From positions 1 to 40,749 of the forward strand of contig JAEUQE010000055.1 of the NCBI GenBank assembly GCA_016789785.1: a stretch of DNA of 40,749 bases, given 5' to 3'. Source of the DNA: Bryobacterales bacterium. Its GTDB lineage: Bacteria > Acidobacteriota > Terriglobia > Bryobacterales > Bryobacteraceae. The number at the start of each line of letters is the position of its first letter. Positions within the stretch are counted from its first letter, which is position 1. Position numbers and translations under genes: made by a program. Under the pieces are notes generated by a model. The model saw nothing but the letters and a program-made list of their open reading frames with translations, was not told the origin of the DNA and did no database searches. This document shows, one piece after another, positions 15,695 through 24,800 of this stretch.

Positions 15695-15900
15695 CGCCAG
15701 TGTAAGTAGGGCACTGGCCTTTGGGGGAAACGCCGCAACTGAGCGGAGAGCCAGCAGGTTCCGCGGTTGCCTCTTTTGGCGCTTAGCAACGTGTCCCGCT
15801 GGGCATGCATGGAGCCGATTCGACACAGGATGGAAGCCCACGCAGCCTGCAGCGGAAGTTGGCATGGTTCTTGCACGTACGTTGGCAGGAGGTGTTCACC
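15695..15900 (+). ncRNA. long structured 5' leader, possible cis-regulatory RNA
   Basis: No convincing ORF lies in this stretch, but several hairpins do. These are GCCAGTG/CACTGGC (15696-15702 with 15712-15718), CCGC/GCGG (15733-15736 with 15743-15746) and GTTGC/GCAAC (15766-15770 with 15786-15790, enclosing a GCC/GGC pair). The first sits right at the predicted transcription start. I compared it by eye with cyclic-di-GMP, cobalamin, SAM and TPP riboswitch consensus features and found no convincing match. It ends with a strong ribosome binding site, AGGAGGT (15887-15893). Confidence 0.35.
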
Positions 15901-16047
15901 ATGTTTGAAAGCCTCGATGAAACCATGAAGCACGACGAGCAGAGCGCGTCCACACCGCGCGAACGGATCACGAAGTACATTGTGACCGCGCTCGTATCTT
16001 TGGTGGTTGTTGGCGGATTGCTCTTCAGCATCCGTATGCTCGAATAG
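15901..16047 (+). CDS. small single-pass membrane protein, 48 aa
   Basis: The start at 15901 is set by AGGAGGT seven nt upstream, the best ribosome binding site in the window. The protein has a short charged N-terminal part (MFESLDETMKHDEQSAS, then TPRERITKY) followed by one membrane helix (about residues 27-45: YIVTALVSLVVVGGLLFSI). It is too short for a recognised domain. Similar tiny charged-plus-helix proteins occur in Acidobacteria as hypothetical genes; I recall this but cannot check it. Topology would be N-in with the C-terminus outside. It has its own promoter and a long structured leader, so it is probably a regulated gene. The PspC-domain gene converges on it. Confidence 0.75.
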   Translation: MFESLDETMKHDEQSASTPRERITKYIVTALVSLVVVGGLLFSIRMLE

Positions 16048-16078
16048 CTGGTTTGTTGATTCGAATCTGATCTTTGCT

Positions 16079-16102
16079 GCGGCGGCTGCGGTAGGCCGCC
16101 GC
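16079..16102. terminator. GC-rich hairpin between convergent genes
   Basis: GCGGCGGC (16079-16086) and GCCGCCGC (16095-16102) form an 8-bp stem with an 8-nt loop. It lies between the ends of the small membrane protein gene and the PspC gene. There is no strong T-run on either side, so it may act with Rho or only as a 3'-end stabiliser. Confidence 0.45.
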
Positions 16103-16125
16103 CATCTGTTCACGGAGTGGGCTGG

Positions 16126-16470
16126 TCAGGATGCCGATGTCGAGCTCGCTGGAACGAAGACAGGTCTGGGCGGTTCCACGGGCATCACCATCCAGCACAA
16201 CAGGTAGACAATAATCCCGGTTCCCACCGTATAGAACGTACCCGCCAGCCAAAGGATCCGCATGAAGGTCACATCCACGCCGAAGTAGCTCGCAAAGCCG
16301 GCACACACTCCACCGAGTTTCCGGTCTTCAAATGGCCGTTCCAACCGGCGCCGCTTGGGCGCGGCTCCGAAGGTCTGCGACGCTGTGTCGGCGGGATTCA
16401 CTCCCTTGCCGCACTGGGCGCAGAAGCGGTCGGTATCTTGTAATGAGTTGCCGCAGGAAGTACAGAACAT
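16126..16470 (-). CDS. PspC-domain protein with N-terminal zinc ribbon
   Basis: The protein is 114 aa from the ATG at 16470. The first 25 residues form a zinc ribbon (MFCTSCGNSLQDTDRFCAQCG, two CxxC pairs). Residues about 43-100 match the PspC domain (RPFEDRKLGGVCAGFASYFGVD, then VTFMRILWLAGTFYTVGTGIIVYLLCWMVMP) with a hydrophobic helical hairpin. PspC proteins are inner-membrane components of the phage-shock envelope-stress response or related regulators. No pspA or pspF is nearby, so this stand-alone zinc-ribbon form may act separately. The longer open frame upstream has no support. Confidence 0.88.
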   Translation of the reverse strand: MFCTSCGNSLQDTDRFCAQCGKGVNPADTASQTFGAAPKRRRLERPFEDRKLGGVCAGFASYFGVDVTFMRILWLAGTFYTVGTGIIVYLLCWMVMPVEPPRPVFVPASSTSAS

Positions 16471-16545
16471 GGTGTCGCCTTTCAGAAGTGGATACGGAGT
16501 CGTGCCTCGGGAAGTTCCCTTGGCGGGCGGTTTCAAACGAGCGGC

Positions 16546-16601
16546 TTGCACGGGGCTGATTGCACGCTGCTGGTTGCACGGGGCTGGTTGCACGGCGCGC
16601 C
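16546..16601 (+). repeat. tandem 14-bp repeats just upstream of a start codon
   Basis: The unit TTGCACGGGGCTGG occurs at 16546-16559, 16560-16573 and 16574-16587, with a partial fourth copy from 16588. It ends a few bases before the ATG at 16606. The period equals that of the unrelated repeats at 11561-11602. Confidence 0.8.
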
Positions 16602-16605
16602 ACGA

Positions 16606-17460
16606 ATGCGCGTCAATGAACATGTGCTGTGGAGGATCGGGACAACACTTACCTTGATTGTGGCTCTGGCGCGAGCCGAGGAGGTCCAACTGCGCGTGTA
16701 CTCCGAGTTCCAGCGCGTGGACCCGTTTGGGAGCGTGCTGGCGATGGATCGCGCGCGGAAGCCTCGGGAGTTGTTGTCGCCGGCCGTGGTGCGGAACGCG
16801 CACTTCTCCTACCACGTCGCGGTCACCGCACCTGCGAAATCGATGTACTTCCTCGCGGTGCAAATGTATCCGCCGAACGCGTTTCAGTGGAAGCTTTACG
16901 AAGAGAAGTTCGCGTTTGACGGCAAGCAGTGGATCCCCGATGCATTGCAGGAGATGAGCGCTCCTTACTTCGGAGTGGTGCCGGATCCCGAACAGTCCAT
17001 CCCGGGTCAAACCACGTGCGTGTACCTGTTGGATGTGTTCGTGCCCGCCGACCTGCCGCCCAGCCAGGTGCGCTTGGAAGTGCTGGCCAAGTTCGACACG
17101 TGGCGCATGTGGCCAATGGAAGTGCGCGTGCCAGGTGCGTTGATTCCCGACTTGCGCCGGGGGCCGCTGACTGCGCTTCTGGCCCCGCCAACAGTAGCGG
17201 CCGACACGGTGGCGCGGGCGGCATTCGCGGTTTACACCGGACGGAGCGAGGAGGTCGCGGGAGGCTCGATGCGGAGCGTTCGATCGGTGATCTGGCGCAA
17301 CGCGCTGCAGGACGCGGCGTTGGCACGGGTACTGGAAACACGCCTGCCCCGAGATCAGATTATGGATCAGGTGGAAAAGCGTCTGAAGCCAGATGTGGAA
17401 GCCGGAGCAGAGGGGTATCTTCGGGTCCGCGACTATCTGATCCGGGAAGCATCGAAGTGA
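16606..17460 (+). CDS. secreted protein of unknown function
   Basis: The protein is 284 aa from the ATG at 16606. The start is chosen because MRVNEHVLWRIGTTLTLIVALARA is a good signal peptide and the open region upstream is tandem repeat. The mature part reads as a beta-rich domain (EEVQLRVYSEFQRVDPFG ... HFSYHVAVTAP ... YFLAVQMYPPNAFQWKLYEEKF ... CVYLLDVFVPADLPPSQVRLEVLAKFDTW). A helical C-terminal segment follows (TVARAAFAVY ... IWRNALQDAALARVLETR). I do not recognise a named family. The LYEE and TW..WP segments may be conserved. It is probably periplasmic and monocistronic. The 291-bp gap after it (to the kinase gene end) shows no gene I can support. Confidence 0.7.
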   Translation: MRVNEHVLWRIGTTLTLIVALARAEEVQLRVYSEFQRVDPFGSVLAMDRARKPRELLSPAVVRNAHFSYHVAVTAPAKSMYFLAVQMYPPNAFQWKLYEEKFAFDGKQWIPDALQEMSAPYFGVVPDPEQSIPGQTTCVYLLDVFVPADLPPSQVRLEVLAKFDTWRMWPMEVRVPGALIPDLRRGPLTALLAPPTVAADTVARAAFAVYTGRSEEVAGGSMRSVRSVIWRNALQDAALARVLETRLPRDQIMDQVEKRLKPDVEAGAEGYLRVRDYLIREASK

Positions 17461-17751
17461 AGGCCGGGCACACCGCGGTTGCGATGTGCCCAGCTTGTCA
17501 TCCTACAGACCTTCGCACTGGTCTTCTTTGTTGCCCCCAACATTGCCGCTTCCGGTAGGAGCGCGACAGGTCTACTCAATCGCGGCTATGACATGCATCG
17601 CTCTCAGCCAGGGATGTTGCCGGTCACCGCCGCTGGTGGAAGTTCATCGGGACGAATCCGCCGGATGAAGACCTCAGCCTTCACATGCCCGATGCGATGG
17701 CTGAGGAGTACGCCACACACCGTACGCAGCGAGGCATGCCGGCGCCCACAG

Positions 17752-20487
17752 CTACTCAGCCTGTCCGAGGGCCCGCCGGATTTCATCCAGATTGGCTTGG
17801 ACGGCGGGGTCATTGGGTGCATGACTCCGCAACTTGCTCCACAACCTGAGCGCGCGCTCAAGCTGGTGGCGGCGCTCCGCCTCCGGGGCGGAAGCATTCC
17901 AGCGAATCCAGCGCAGGGCGCACTCCGCGCGGCTCTGGAGTTCCCGCACGTTGCGCTCATTGGCCGGAGCGGATTCGGCCGCCACGAAGGCTTTCCGGTA
18001 ATACTCATGTGCCTCGGGAGCCGGCGGCAACGCGTCGGCCAGTGAATTCCAGACGCGGATCAGGTCGGACCGGAATTCCAACACCTGCGGACTCGCCTGG
18101 GAGATCCGCTCGATGGTGACGCTCGCACGGCCTAGCAGATCGATCGCCCGGCGGCGATCTCCCGCTTTCAGAAGAGCGGACGCGAGAGCCTCTTGGGCAA
18201 GGGCTTCGAGATGTTCCTGCCCCGGTGCAAGCTTGAGTGCGCTTTCCAGATAAGGAATCGCGCGCCGCGCGTCCGCCGGAAGTAACACGCTGCCCATAAT
18301 CCATTGACCGAGGTAGCGGTCGCGCAGGGAACGGGCGCTCCCGCGATCTTCTTCCGCCATCGCCTCGGATTCGCGGAACGCTTCGGCGGCATAGCGCCGC
18401 GCGATGTCCGGATTGCCAAGGTTCACTTCGAACGGATTGCCGTGCACCCTGGCCATCAAGTAATGCAGCGAAAACAGGCGCCGCCGCCACCCAAAGTTCT
18501 TCGGGTCTGTCTTCAGAATTTCCTTGCGGATGCTGGCAGATTCCTCGAAAGCTGCCAAGGCCCCCGCCAGATCTCCAGTGTCGAGGCGGGCGTTACCGAG
18601 ATCGTACAGGAACAGAGAAATGGTGCCTCGCGTGGTGGGCGCCGTTTTGCGGGGAAGCCAACTCCGCAGCAGCTTGAGTCCTGCCTCCTGATACTGGACG
18701 GCAGACGCTGCTTCCCCCTGCATCAGGAGCGCCTTGCTCATGTTGCCCCAAGCCTGAGCGATGCCTGTATCGGCTTCGAGATCCTGCTCGCGGACCGGGT
18801 TGCGCCGTTCCCAGGCGGCGATGCTTTTGCGTTGTTCGACGATCCCGCGGGCGGGATCGCCCTCATCCGTATGCACGAAGCCGATCGTCCTTCGCAGGAT
18901 GGCAAGGTCGGCCAGCACTTTCGGATCTGGCTTCCCGGTTGCGGCGAGCTGGTCGAGAATGGCTGCCGCCTTGTCGTAGCTGGTCATTGCGGCCTTTGTT
19001 TGTCCAAGCCCGCTGAGTGCCGGATTCCCTTGCACATCGGCGATCCGCCGGTATGCGGCGGCAAGCTCCAACAGCAATGCGGAATCGTCTCCCGCTTCGC
19101 CCGCAAGACTATCGAGATACTCCAGCGCCGTGGTGACGACGTGCGCGCGCAGCTTCGCCGTGCCTGGAATGTCGGCCATTCCGTCGTAGACATCGAATAC
19201 GAAAGTGTTGGCGAGTTTACGCACCTGCTGGAAACGGCGCTCCGCGCGTGCGGCCTGCAAGTCCGCCCGCCGGGCCTGCAGCGTAGTGCTGGCGATACCT
19301 GCAACAAGAGTCAGGAGCACCATCGCCGCCGCGGCCACGGCAATCCGGTTCCGCCTGGCAAATTTCAAGGCGCGATAGGCAAGCGTCTCCGGCCTGGCCA
19401 GAACTGGATGTCCATCCAGATAGCGCCGGATATCCCCGGCAAACTGTTCCACGGATACGTAGCGGCGTTCCGGCTCCTTACGAAGCGCCAATCCAATGAT
19501 CTTGTCCAGATCGCCGGCAAGCTCGCGCCGCAAGCGCTTGTCCTCCACCACCTCGCTGGGAGGTCGCGCCTCCGTGTGACAGATCGCAAGCTCGAACTCG
19601 GCTTGCGAGTAGTTGCGGAACTGGTGCGGACGCTTGCTGGTGAGCAGTTCGTAGAGCACTGCGCCTAGCGAGTAGATGTCGGTTGACACGTTGACCGGAT
19701 CGCCGCGCACCTGTTCCGGGCTCGCGTATTCCGGTGTAAAGGGGCGCATCCCCGTGTGCGTGAGCGCCCGCGACAAGACGTGATCGCCGCTCTCTTCCGG
19801 CTCGAGAAGTTTGGCGATGCCAAAGTCGAGCAACTTGGGAACGCCCCCGGCCGCAACCAGAATGTTGGCTGGCTTGATGTCTCGATGAACCACGAGTTTC
19901 TGGTGAGCGTGCTGGACGGCGGAGCAGACCTGCTCAAACAAGCCCAGACGCTCGCGGACGGAAAGTCCCCGTTCCCGGCAGTAGTCGGCCAAAAGGCTGC
20001 CGTCAACGTACTCCATGACAAGGTAAGGAGCACCCTGCGGAGTGGTTCCTCCATCGAGCAGACGGGCGATATTGGGGTGATCCAGCGAGGCAAGGATCCG
20101 GCGTTCGTGCCGGAAACGTTCGATGATGTGCCCGGTCCCAAATCCCTGCGTGACCACCTTCACGGCCACTCTCTGAAAAAACTCCGCATCGGTGCGCTCG
20201 GCCAGGTAGACCGTTCCCATTCCGCCACGGCCAAGTTCGCGGACGATGGTGAATTTGTCAATGTGAATCGGCTCCGGTTCCGCTGGGTGAAACACCGCGT
20301 GCGCCGCGTCTCCGACTGCTCTTTGGATATGCACGCCGGTTTCGACGTGATGGCGAAGCATGCCCTCCACGCTTGATCGCAGTTCGGGATCGTGGGCGGT
20401 CTCACGCTCCAGGAGCGCGATTCGCTCCGGCCCGGAAAGCTCCAGGGCGGCCAGATAGAGCCGCTCAATCTCCTGCCACTGGCTCAT
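17752..20487 (-). CDS. serine/threonine protein kinase with C-terminal TPR-like region
   Basis: The protein is 911 aa. An N-terminal helical stretch (1-75) precedes a complete Hanks-type kinase domain. Key features are P-loop GRGGMGTVYL (86-95), lysine K110 in VAVKV, catalytic HRDIKPAN (201-208), DFG (221-223) and the activation segment with TPEYASPEQ. A membrane helix follows (about 378-397, IAVAAAAMVLLTLVAGIAS). The C-terminal half is rich in alpha-helical repeats with TPR character (ALAAFEESASIRKEIL, AIPYLESALKLAPGQEHLEALAQ) and is presumably extracytoplasmic. This architecture, next to an ECF sigma gene, is very common in Solibacter-type Acidobacteria. It lies 408 bp downstream of the sigma gene on the same strand, with a small ORF opposite in the gap. 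Partner proteins and signal are unknown. Confidence 0.92.
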   Translation of the reverse strand: MSQWQEIERLYLAALELSGPERIALLERETAHDPELRSSVEGMLRHHVETGVHIQRAVGDAAHAVFHPAEPEPIHIDKFTIVRELGRGGMGTVYLAERTDAEFFQRVAVKVVTQGFGTGHIIERFRHERRILASLDHPNIARLLDGGTTPQGAPYLVMEYVDGSLLADYCRERGLSVRERLGLFEQVCSAVQHAHQKLVVHRDIKPANILVAAGGVPKLLDFGIAKLLEPEESGDHVLSRALTHTGMRPFTPEYASPEQVRGDPVNVSTDIYSLGAVLYELLTSKRPHQFRNYSQAEFELAICHTEARPPSEVVEDKRLRRELAGDLDKIIGLALRKEPERRYVSVEQFAGDIRRYLDGHPVLARPETLAYRALKFARRNRIAVAAAAMVLLTLVAGIASTTLQARRADLQAARAERRFQQVRKLANTFVFDVYDGMADIPGTAKLRAHVVTTALEYLDSLAGEAGDDSALLLELAAAYRRIADVQGNPALSGLGQTKAAMTSYDKAAAILDQLAATGKPDPKVLADLAILRRTIGFVHTDEGDPARGIVEQRKSIAAWERRNPVREQDLEADTGIAQAWGNMSKALLMQGEAASAVQYQEAGLKLLRSWLPRKTAPTTRGTISLFLYDLGNARLDTGDLAGALAAFEESASIRKEILKTDPKNFGWRRRLFSLHYLMARVHGNPFEVNLGNPDIARRYAAEAFRESEAMAEEDRGSARSLRDRYLGQWIMGSVLLPADARRAIPYLESALKLAPGQEHLEALAQEALASALLKAGDRRRAIDLLGRASVTIERISQASPQVLEFRSDLIRVWNSLADALPPAPEAHEYYRKAFVAAESAPANERNVRELQSRAECALRWIRWNASAPEAERRHQLERALRLWSKLRSHAPNDPAVQANLDEIRRALGQAE

Positions 20488-20577
20488 TGGATTCTTCCGG
20501 TCAGACTAACACAGCCCGCCGGAACAATGAGCAGTTTTTCGCGCCGTATGCACACATCCAGGTGAGGAACGAAAGAA

Positions 20578-20889
20578 ATGAGTTTTCATCCAACCAAGCT
20601 GCCGTTGCCCATGCAGGAACAATGGGTCAAAGGACCATCGAACACGGATGGACTGATCCGCGCAGCCGCTCACGTAGGCCTGTATGACGTGGATTTTGTC
20701 GCCAGCGCGGTGTTCTATCTGCGCCATCCCGAACGAAATTACCGCAAGATCGAGGCGTATGAGACGATGGCCATCGCGGAGTGGAAACAATGCAGGGCTG
20801 CCGTTCAGGCGGTTTTCGGTTGTTCGCGGCCAAGGCGGAGGCACTTCGACGACGTCGTAGTGGATGGGCGCATCATCACCGCGGAGTGA
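20578..20889 (+). CDS. small protein of unknown function, antisense to the sigma-kinase transcript
   Basis: The product is 103 aa with a plausible GAGG ribosome binding site 10 nt before the ATG. The composition is protein-like (MSFHPTKLPLPMQEQWVKG, then AAAHVGLYDVDFVASAVFYLRHP, YETMAIAEWKQ), with no signal peptide or membrane helix. It occupies the gap between the ECF sigma gene (ends at 20896) and the kinase gene (starts at 20487), on the opposite strand. I recognise no family. A minus-strand ORF in the same gap (20506-20844) looks less protein-like. It could be a spurious ORF in a long intergenic region. Confidence 0.45.
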   Translation: MSFHPTKLPLPMQEQWVKGPSNTDGLIRAAAHVGLYDVDFVASAVFYLRHPERNYRKIEAYETMAIAEWKQCRAAVQAVFGCSRPRRRHFDDVVVDGRIITAE

Positions 20890-20895
20890 CGCGGC

Positions 20896-21486
20896 TTACT
20901 CGCCGGCGGCGTTCTTTTCACCGCTCATCTGCCAGTGCAGAAAGGCGTGGGCGACGTTGAGGTCGCGGCGAACGGTGCTCACTGAGATGCCGAGTACGCT
21001 GGCGATCTCCTCATTCGTCAGTCCACCGAAGTACTTCATTTCGATCAGCCGGCTCTTGCGTTCGTCCTGAACGGCGAGTTTGCTCAGAGCGACGTCGAGA
21101 TCGAGGACATCGCACCCGGAAGCACCGGCGGGACTCGCCACGGCGCCGGCGGCGGCTTCATCCAGTTCCATGCGAACTGCTCCTGAGCCCCGTTTCTGAG
21201 CGTTGTGAGCGCGCGCGTGCTGGACGAGGGTCTGCCGCATGAGACGAGCCGCTAAGGCCATAAAGTGGGCGCGGTCCTGCCAATCGATTTGAGCGGCGCC
21301 GGCCAGATGCATCCAGGCTTCATGCACGAGGGCAGTGGCCTGCAGCGTGTGCCCTTGCCGCTCGCGCGCCATCTGGCGGGCGGCGATGCGGCGGAGTTCC
21401 GCATATGCCAGCGGAAGGAGGGCTTCCAAGGCACTTTCGCTGCCTTGACGCCATTCGTGTAGGAGACGGGTAAATTCCTGTGCCAC
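20896..21486 (-). CDS. ECF-type RNA polymerase sigma factor
   Basis: The protein is 196 aa from a GTG at 21486; the frame is open further upstream but without sigma-like sequence. Region 2 is visible (LLPLAYAELRRIAARQMARE, TALVHEAWMHLAG, RAHFMALAARLMRQTLVQHAR). Region 4 has a helix-turn-helix (DERKSRLIEMKYFGGLTNEEIASVLGISVSTVRRDL). This is the sigma-70-like family often paired with TPR kinases in Acidobacteria and Planctomycetes. No anti-sigma factor is adjacent, and the kinase downstream on the same strand is the likely regulator. A TACAAT hexamer lies 13 nt before the start. It is divergent from a TonB receptor that may belong to its regulon. Confidence 0.9.
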   Translation of the reverse strand: MAQEFTRLLHEWRQGSESALEALLPLAYAELRRIAARQMARERQGHTLQATALVHEAWMHLAGAAQIDWQDRAHFMALAARLMRQTLVQHARAHNAQKRGSGAVRMELDEAAAGAVASPAGASGCDVLDLDVALSKLAVQDERKSRLIEMKYFGGLTNEEIASVLGISVSTVRRDLNVAHAFLHWQMSGEKNAAGE

Positions 21487-21808
21487 GGCTGCTCGTTGGA
21501 TTGTAGCGAAGTTTGGCTTGGCGCACGAACCTGCGGGCTGGCGTGACAGGCTCCGATTGCCTGTCACCGATTGCACTGCCCGTCCGTGTCAACGCTGGTG
21601 CTCATTTCTGGCAGAGTAGGAATCCGCCTTTGCCGTTCACTTTGCAGAGTGCGCGTGAATCTGATCGCGCCGATGAGGTGAGCAGGCCGGTCAGGCAACC
21701 GCCGGCTGGAACTCATCCGGGCGATGAGGAAGATCGCGTTGACACAAACTCAGCCGCCCTCGCCAACCCACCGGTTCTTGCGTCATGTGGTGTGGTAACA
21801 TCCTCGCC
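21487..21808. other. intergenic region between divergent sigma-factor and TonB-receptor genes
   Basis: These 322 bp hold no supported gene. A perfect TTGACA at 21739-21744 lacks a matching -10 at normal spacing. TAACAT at 21796-21801 lies 7 nt before the receptor ATG and could drive a nearly leaderless transcript. TACAAT (21505-21500) on the minus strand precedes the sigma gene. Confidence 0.4.
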
Positions 21809-24800
21809 ATGAGGGCGCTGAGAATCACTTGTCTTGCTCTGGTTACGGCCGCCTCCTTGGCCGCTCAGAATTCATATGGCCGGTTCACTGGGCGTATCAC
21901 TGACGCGCAGGGCGCCGCCATCGCCGGCGCCACCGTTCGGGTCACCCAAACTGAAACCAACACGTACGCGCAGACGGCAACCAACACCGAAGGCGTCTAC
22001 GACCTGTTGAACCAACTGCCGGGCTCCTACATCCTGAGCGCTACGGCTGGCGGGTTCAAGACGCACTCGCGTTCGGGACTGGTACTCCGGGTCGGAGACA
22101 TCCTGGAATTGAACGTCGAACTCGAGGTGGGAGCAGTGTCGGACAGTATTTCCGTCACGGCCGAAGCGCCGATCCTTGAGACCGGTTCCGCAAGTCTGGG
22201 CCAGTTGGTGGATAACCGCATGATCACGGAAATGCCGCTGAGCGGCCGCGGCGTCAATTACCTGATGCAGCTTTCTCCGGGTGTCATTTCGACCAACGCA
22301 CCGATGCACGGATGGCTGCCGCAGGCGCGTGGTTCCGTATCGGACATGGCGGTGGCCGGCACTCGCACCCGATCGAGTGAGTTCACCCTGGATGGGATTC
22401 CGAACATGAGCGGCGACGGCGTCATCGCATTCCAGCCGCCGCCGGAAATGATTCAGGAGTTCCGTGTGCAGACGGCCGCCTACGACGCAGCGCTGGGGCG
22501 GTTTGCGGGCGCCAATGTGAACATGGTTCTGAAGTCGGGCTCCAACGACTACCACGGCACGCTCTGGGGGTCGCACTTGAGCCGCCCGCTGATGACGCAT
22601 CCGTTCTTCATCAACCGGAATCTGCATGACCGCTCGACAGATCGCTCCGGCGAGTCGTTTCAGGACAAGCGCAACCGGCTTTGGCCGGCCAGCCGGACGA
22701 ACCGTTATCGCGTGCAGGTCGGTGGTCCGGTGCGCATTCCCAAGATCTACGACGGCCGCAACCGGACGTTTGTGAGTTACGGCAACGACTTCATGGAGCG
22801 CGATTTCAACAATCAGTCCAACACGACGGTGCCTCCGGAGGATCAGCGGCGCGGGGATTTTTCACGCTTGTCGGCGTTGGGTCCCAGCTACCAGATTTAC
22901 GATCCAGCGACGGTAACGCCAGCGGCGGGAGGCCGCTTCCAGCGGCAGCCTCTCCCTGGGAACATCGTTCCCGCCAGCCGAATCAGCCCGCTGGCGCCGA
23001 AGATCCTCGCCTTCTATCCACTTCCCAATGCGCCGGGCACGGCTGACTTCCGCAATAACTTCGTCACCGCCACACCGGCCCTGATTGACTACTGGAGCCA
23101 CATGATCCGCGCCGACCAGGTGATCAATGAGCGCCATCGTTTCTATGTGTCGGTCAGCGCCATGCGCACCGATGGAGACCAGGGGCGCACGCTCAATAAC
23201 GACGCCATCGGCAGCATCACCCGTAACAACTATCATTCGCTGGCGTTCGATTACGTGATGACGCTGGGTCCGGCACTGGTGGCCAACTTCCGCTACGGCG
23301 TCACGCGCCAATCCAACTGGGGCCAGTCGCCGACGGCTGGTTTGGATCTGACCAGTCTTGGGCTGCCGGCGTCCTTCGCCAACCGCCTTGACGGCCGCCT
23401 GACTTCGCTGCCGGCGATTGACATTGGCGGCATGATATCGATTGGCACGAACCAGCCCAGCCGGGGCGGCTTCAACGCGCAGTTTGTGAGCAGCACCATC
23501 TCGCAGACGCGAGGTGCGCACACGATCCGGTACGGAGGTGAGTATCGCGCTATTCTCGACAATAACTATACTTTCGGCGACTATTCCGGATCGTTCTCGT
23601 TCGCCAACGCCTGGACGCGCGGTCCGCTGGACAACTCACCCATCGCGCCGATCGGCCAGGGCATGGCTTCGTTTGTATTCGGTCTGCCGACATCGGGCTT
23701 TATCGACGTCAACGACTCGAGCGCGGAGAAATCGGGCTACGCAGGCGTGTTTGTGCAGGACGACTGGAAGGCCACGCGCAAGCTGACCATTAACGTTGGT
23801 CTGCGGTATGAAATCGAGCAGGGCATCACGGAGCGGTACGACCGAGCCAACCGTGGCTTCGACTTCACCACAATCAATCCGGCCCAGCAAGCCGCGCGGG
23901 CGGCGTACGCCCTGAATCCGATCCCGGAGGTATCACCGGGCGATTTTCAACTTCGTGGCGGGCTGCTCTTCGCCGGTGTGGGGGGGCAACCCCGGGCGTT
24001 GTGGGACCTGGATCGCAACAATTTCTCGCCACGCATCGGTCTGGCATACCAGGCTACCCCCAAGACAGTGATCCGCGCCGGTTATGGGATCTTTGTGGAG
24101 CCGCTCGGGGCGGACCGTTCCGATGCCAGCCAGTTGGGATACAACCAACGTACGAACATGAACCCGTCCAACGACAACGGCCAGACCTTTCGCGCCACTC
24201 TGGCCAATCCCTTTCCCGACGGTTTCGTGACGGCGCAGCGATCCTCCGCCGGACTGGCCACCAATCTGGGGCTGGCTCTTTCGTCGTTCTACCCGCGGCG
24301 GAGCAACGCCTACATGCAACGGTGGAGCCTGAACGTGCAGCGCCAACTGGCTCGGAACCTGGTGTTTGAGGCGGGCTACATCGGCAATCGCGGGACGGGC
24401 TTGGGAGTCGGCTACGACTTCAACGCCGTTCCAGCCCAGTTCCTCAGCCGCTCGGCGGAACGCGACGACAATGCGATCAACTTTCTGACGGCGAACGTCG
24501 CGAATCCGTTCCGCGGCATCGCGCAGTTCGTCAACAGTCCGGGCTTCCAGAACAACCAGTTTGTGGCGCGCAGCCAGCTTCTGCGGCCGTTCCCTCACTT
24601 TACCGGCATGAACATGACGATCAACGACGGCTTCTCCTGGTATCACGCCGGGACGCTGCGCCTGGAGCGCCGCTTCGCAGGCGGATTCTCCATTGGAGGG
24701 CATTGGACGTGGTCGAAGTTTATGGAGGCCGTGGAGCGGCTGAATCCCCAGGATCTGCACCCGCACCATGTGATCTCGCCGCAGGACCGGCCGCATCACA

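Noticed and set aside
18304..19668. 454-codon plus-strand ORF inside the kinase gene
   Set aside because: It is antisense to a complete, motif-rich kinase and has unusual composition for a protein. It is a G+C-driven shadow ORF.
21739..21744. Perfect TTGACA as the -35 of the TonB receptor gene at 21809
   Set aside because: No -10-like hexamer lies 15-19 nt downstream, so it is not called as a promoter.
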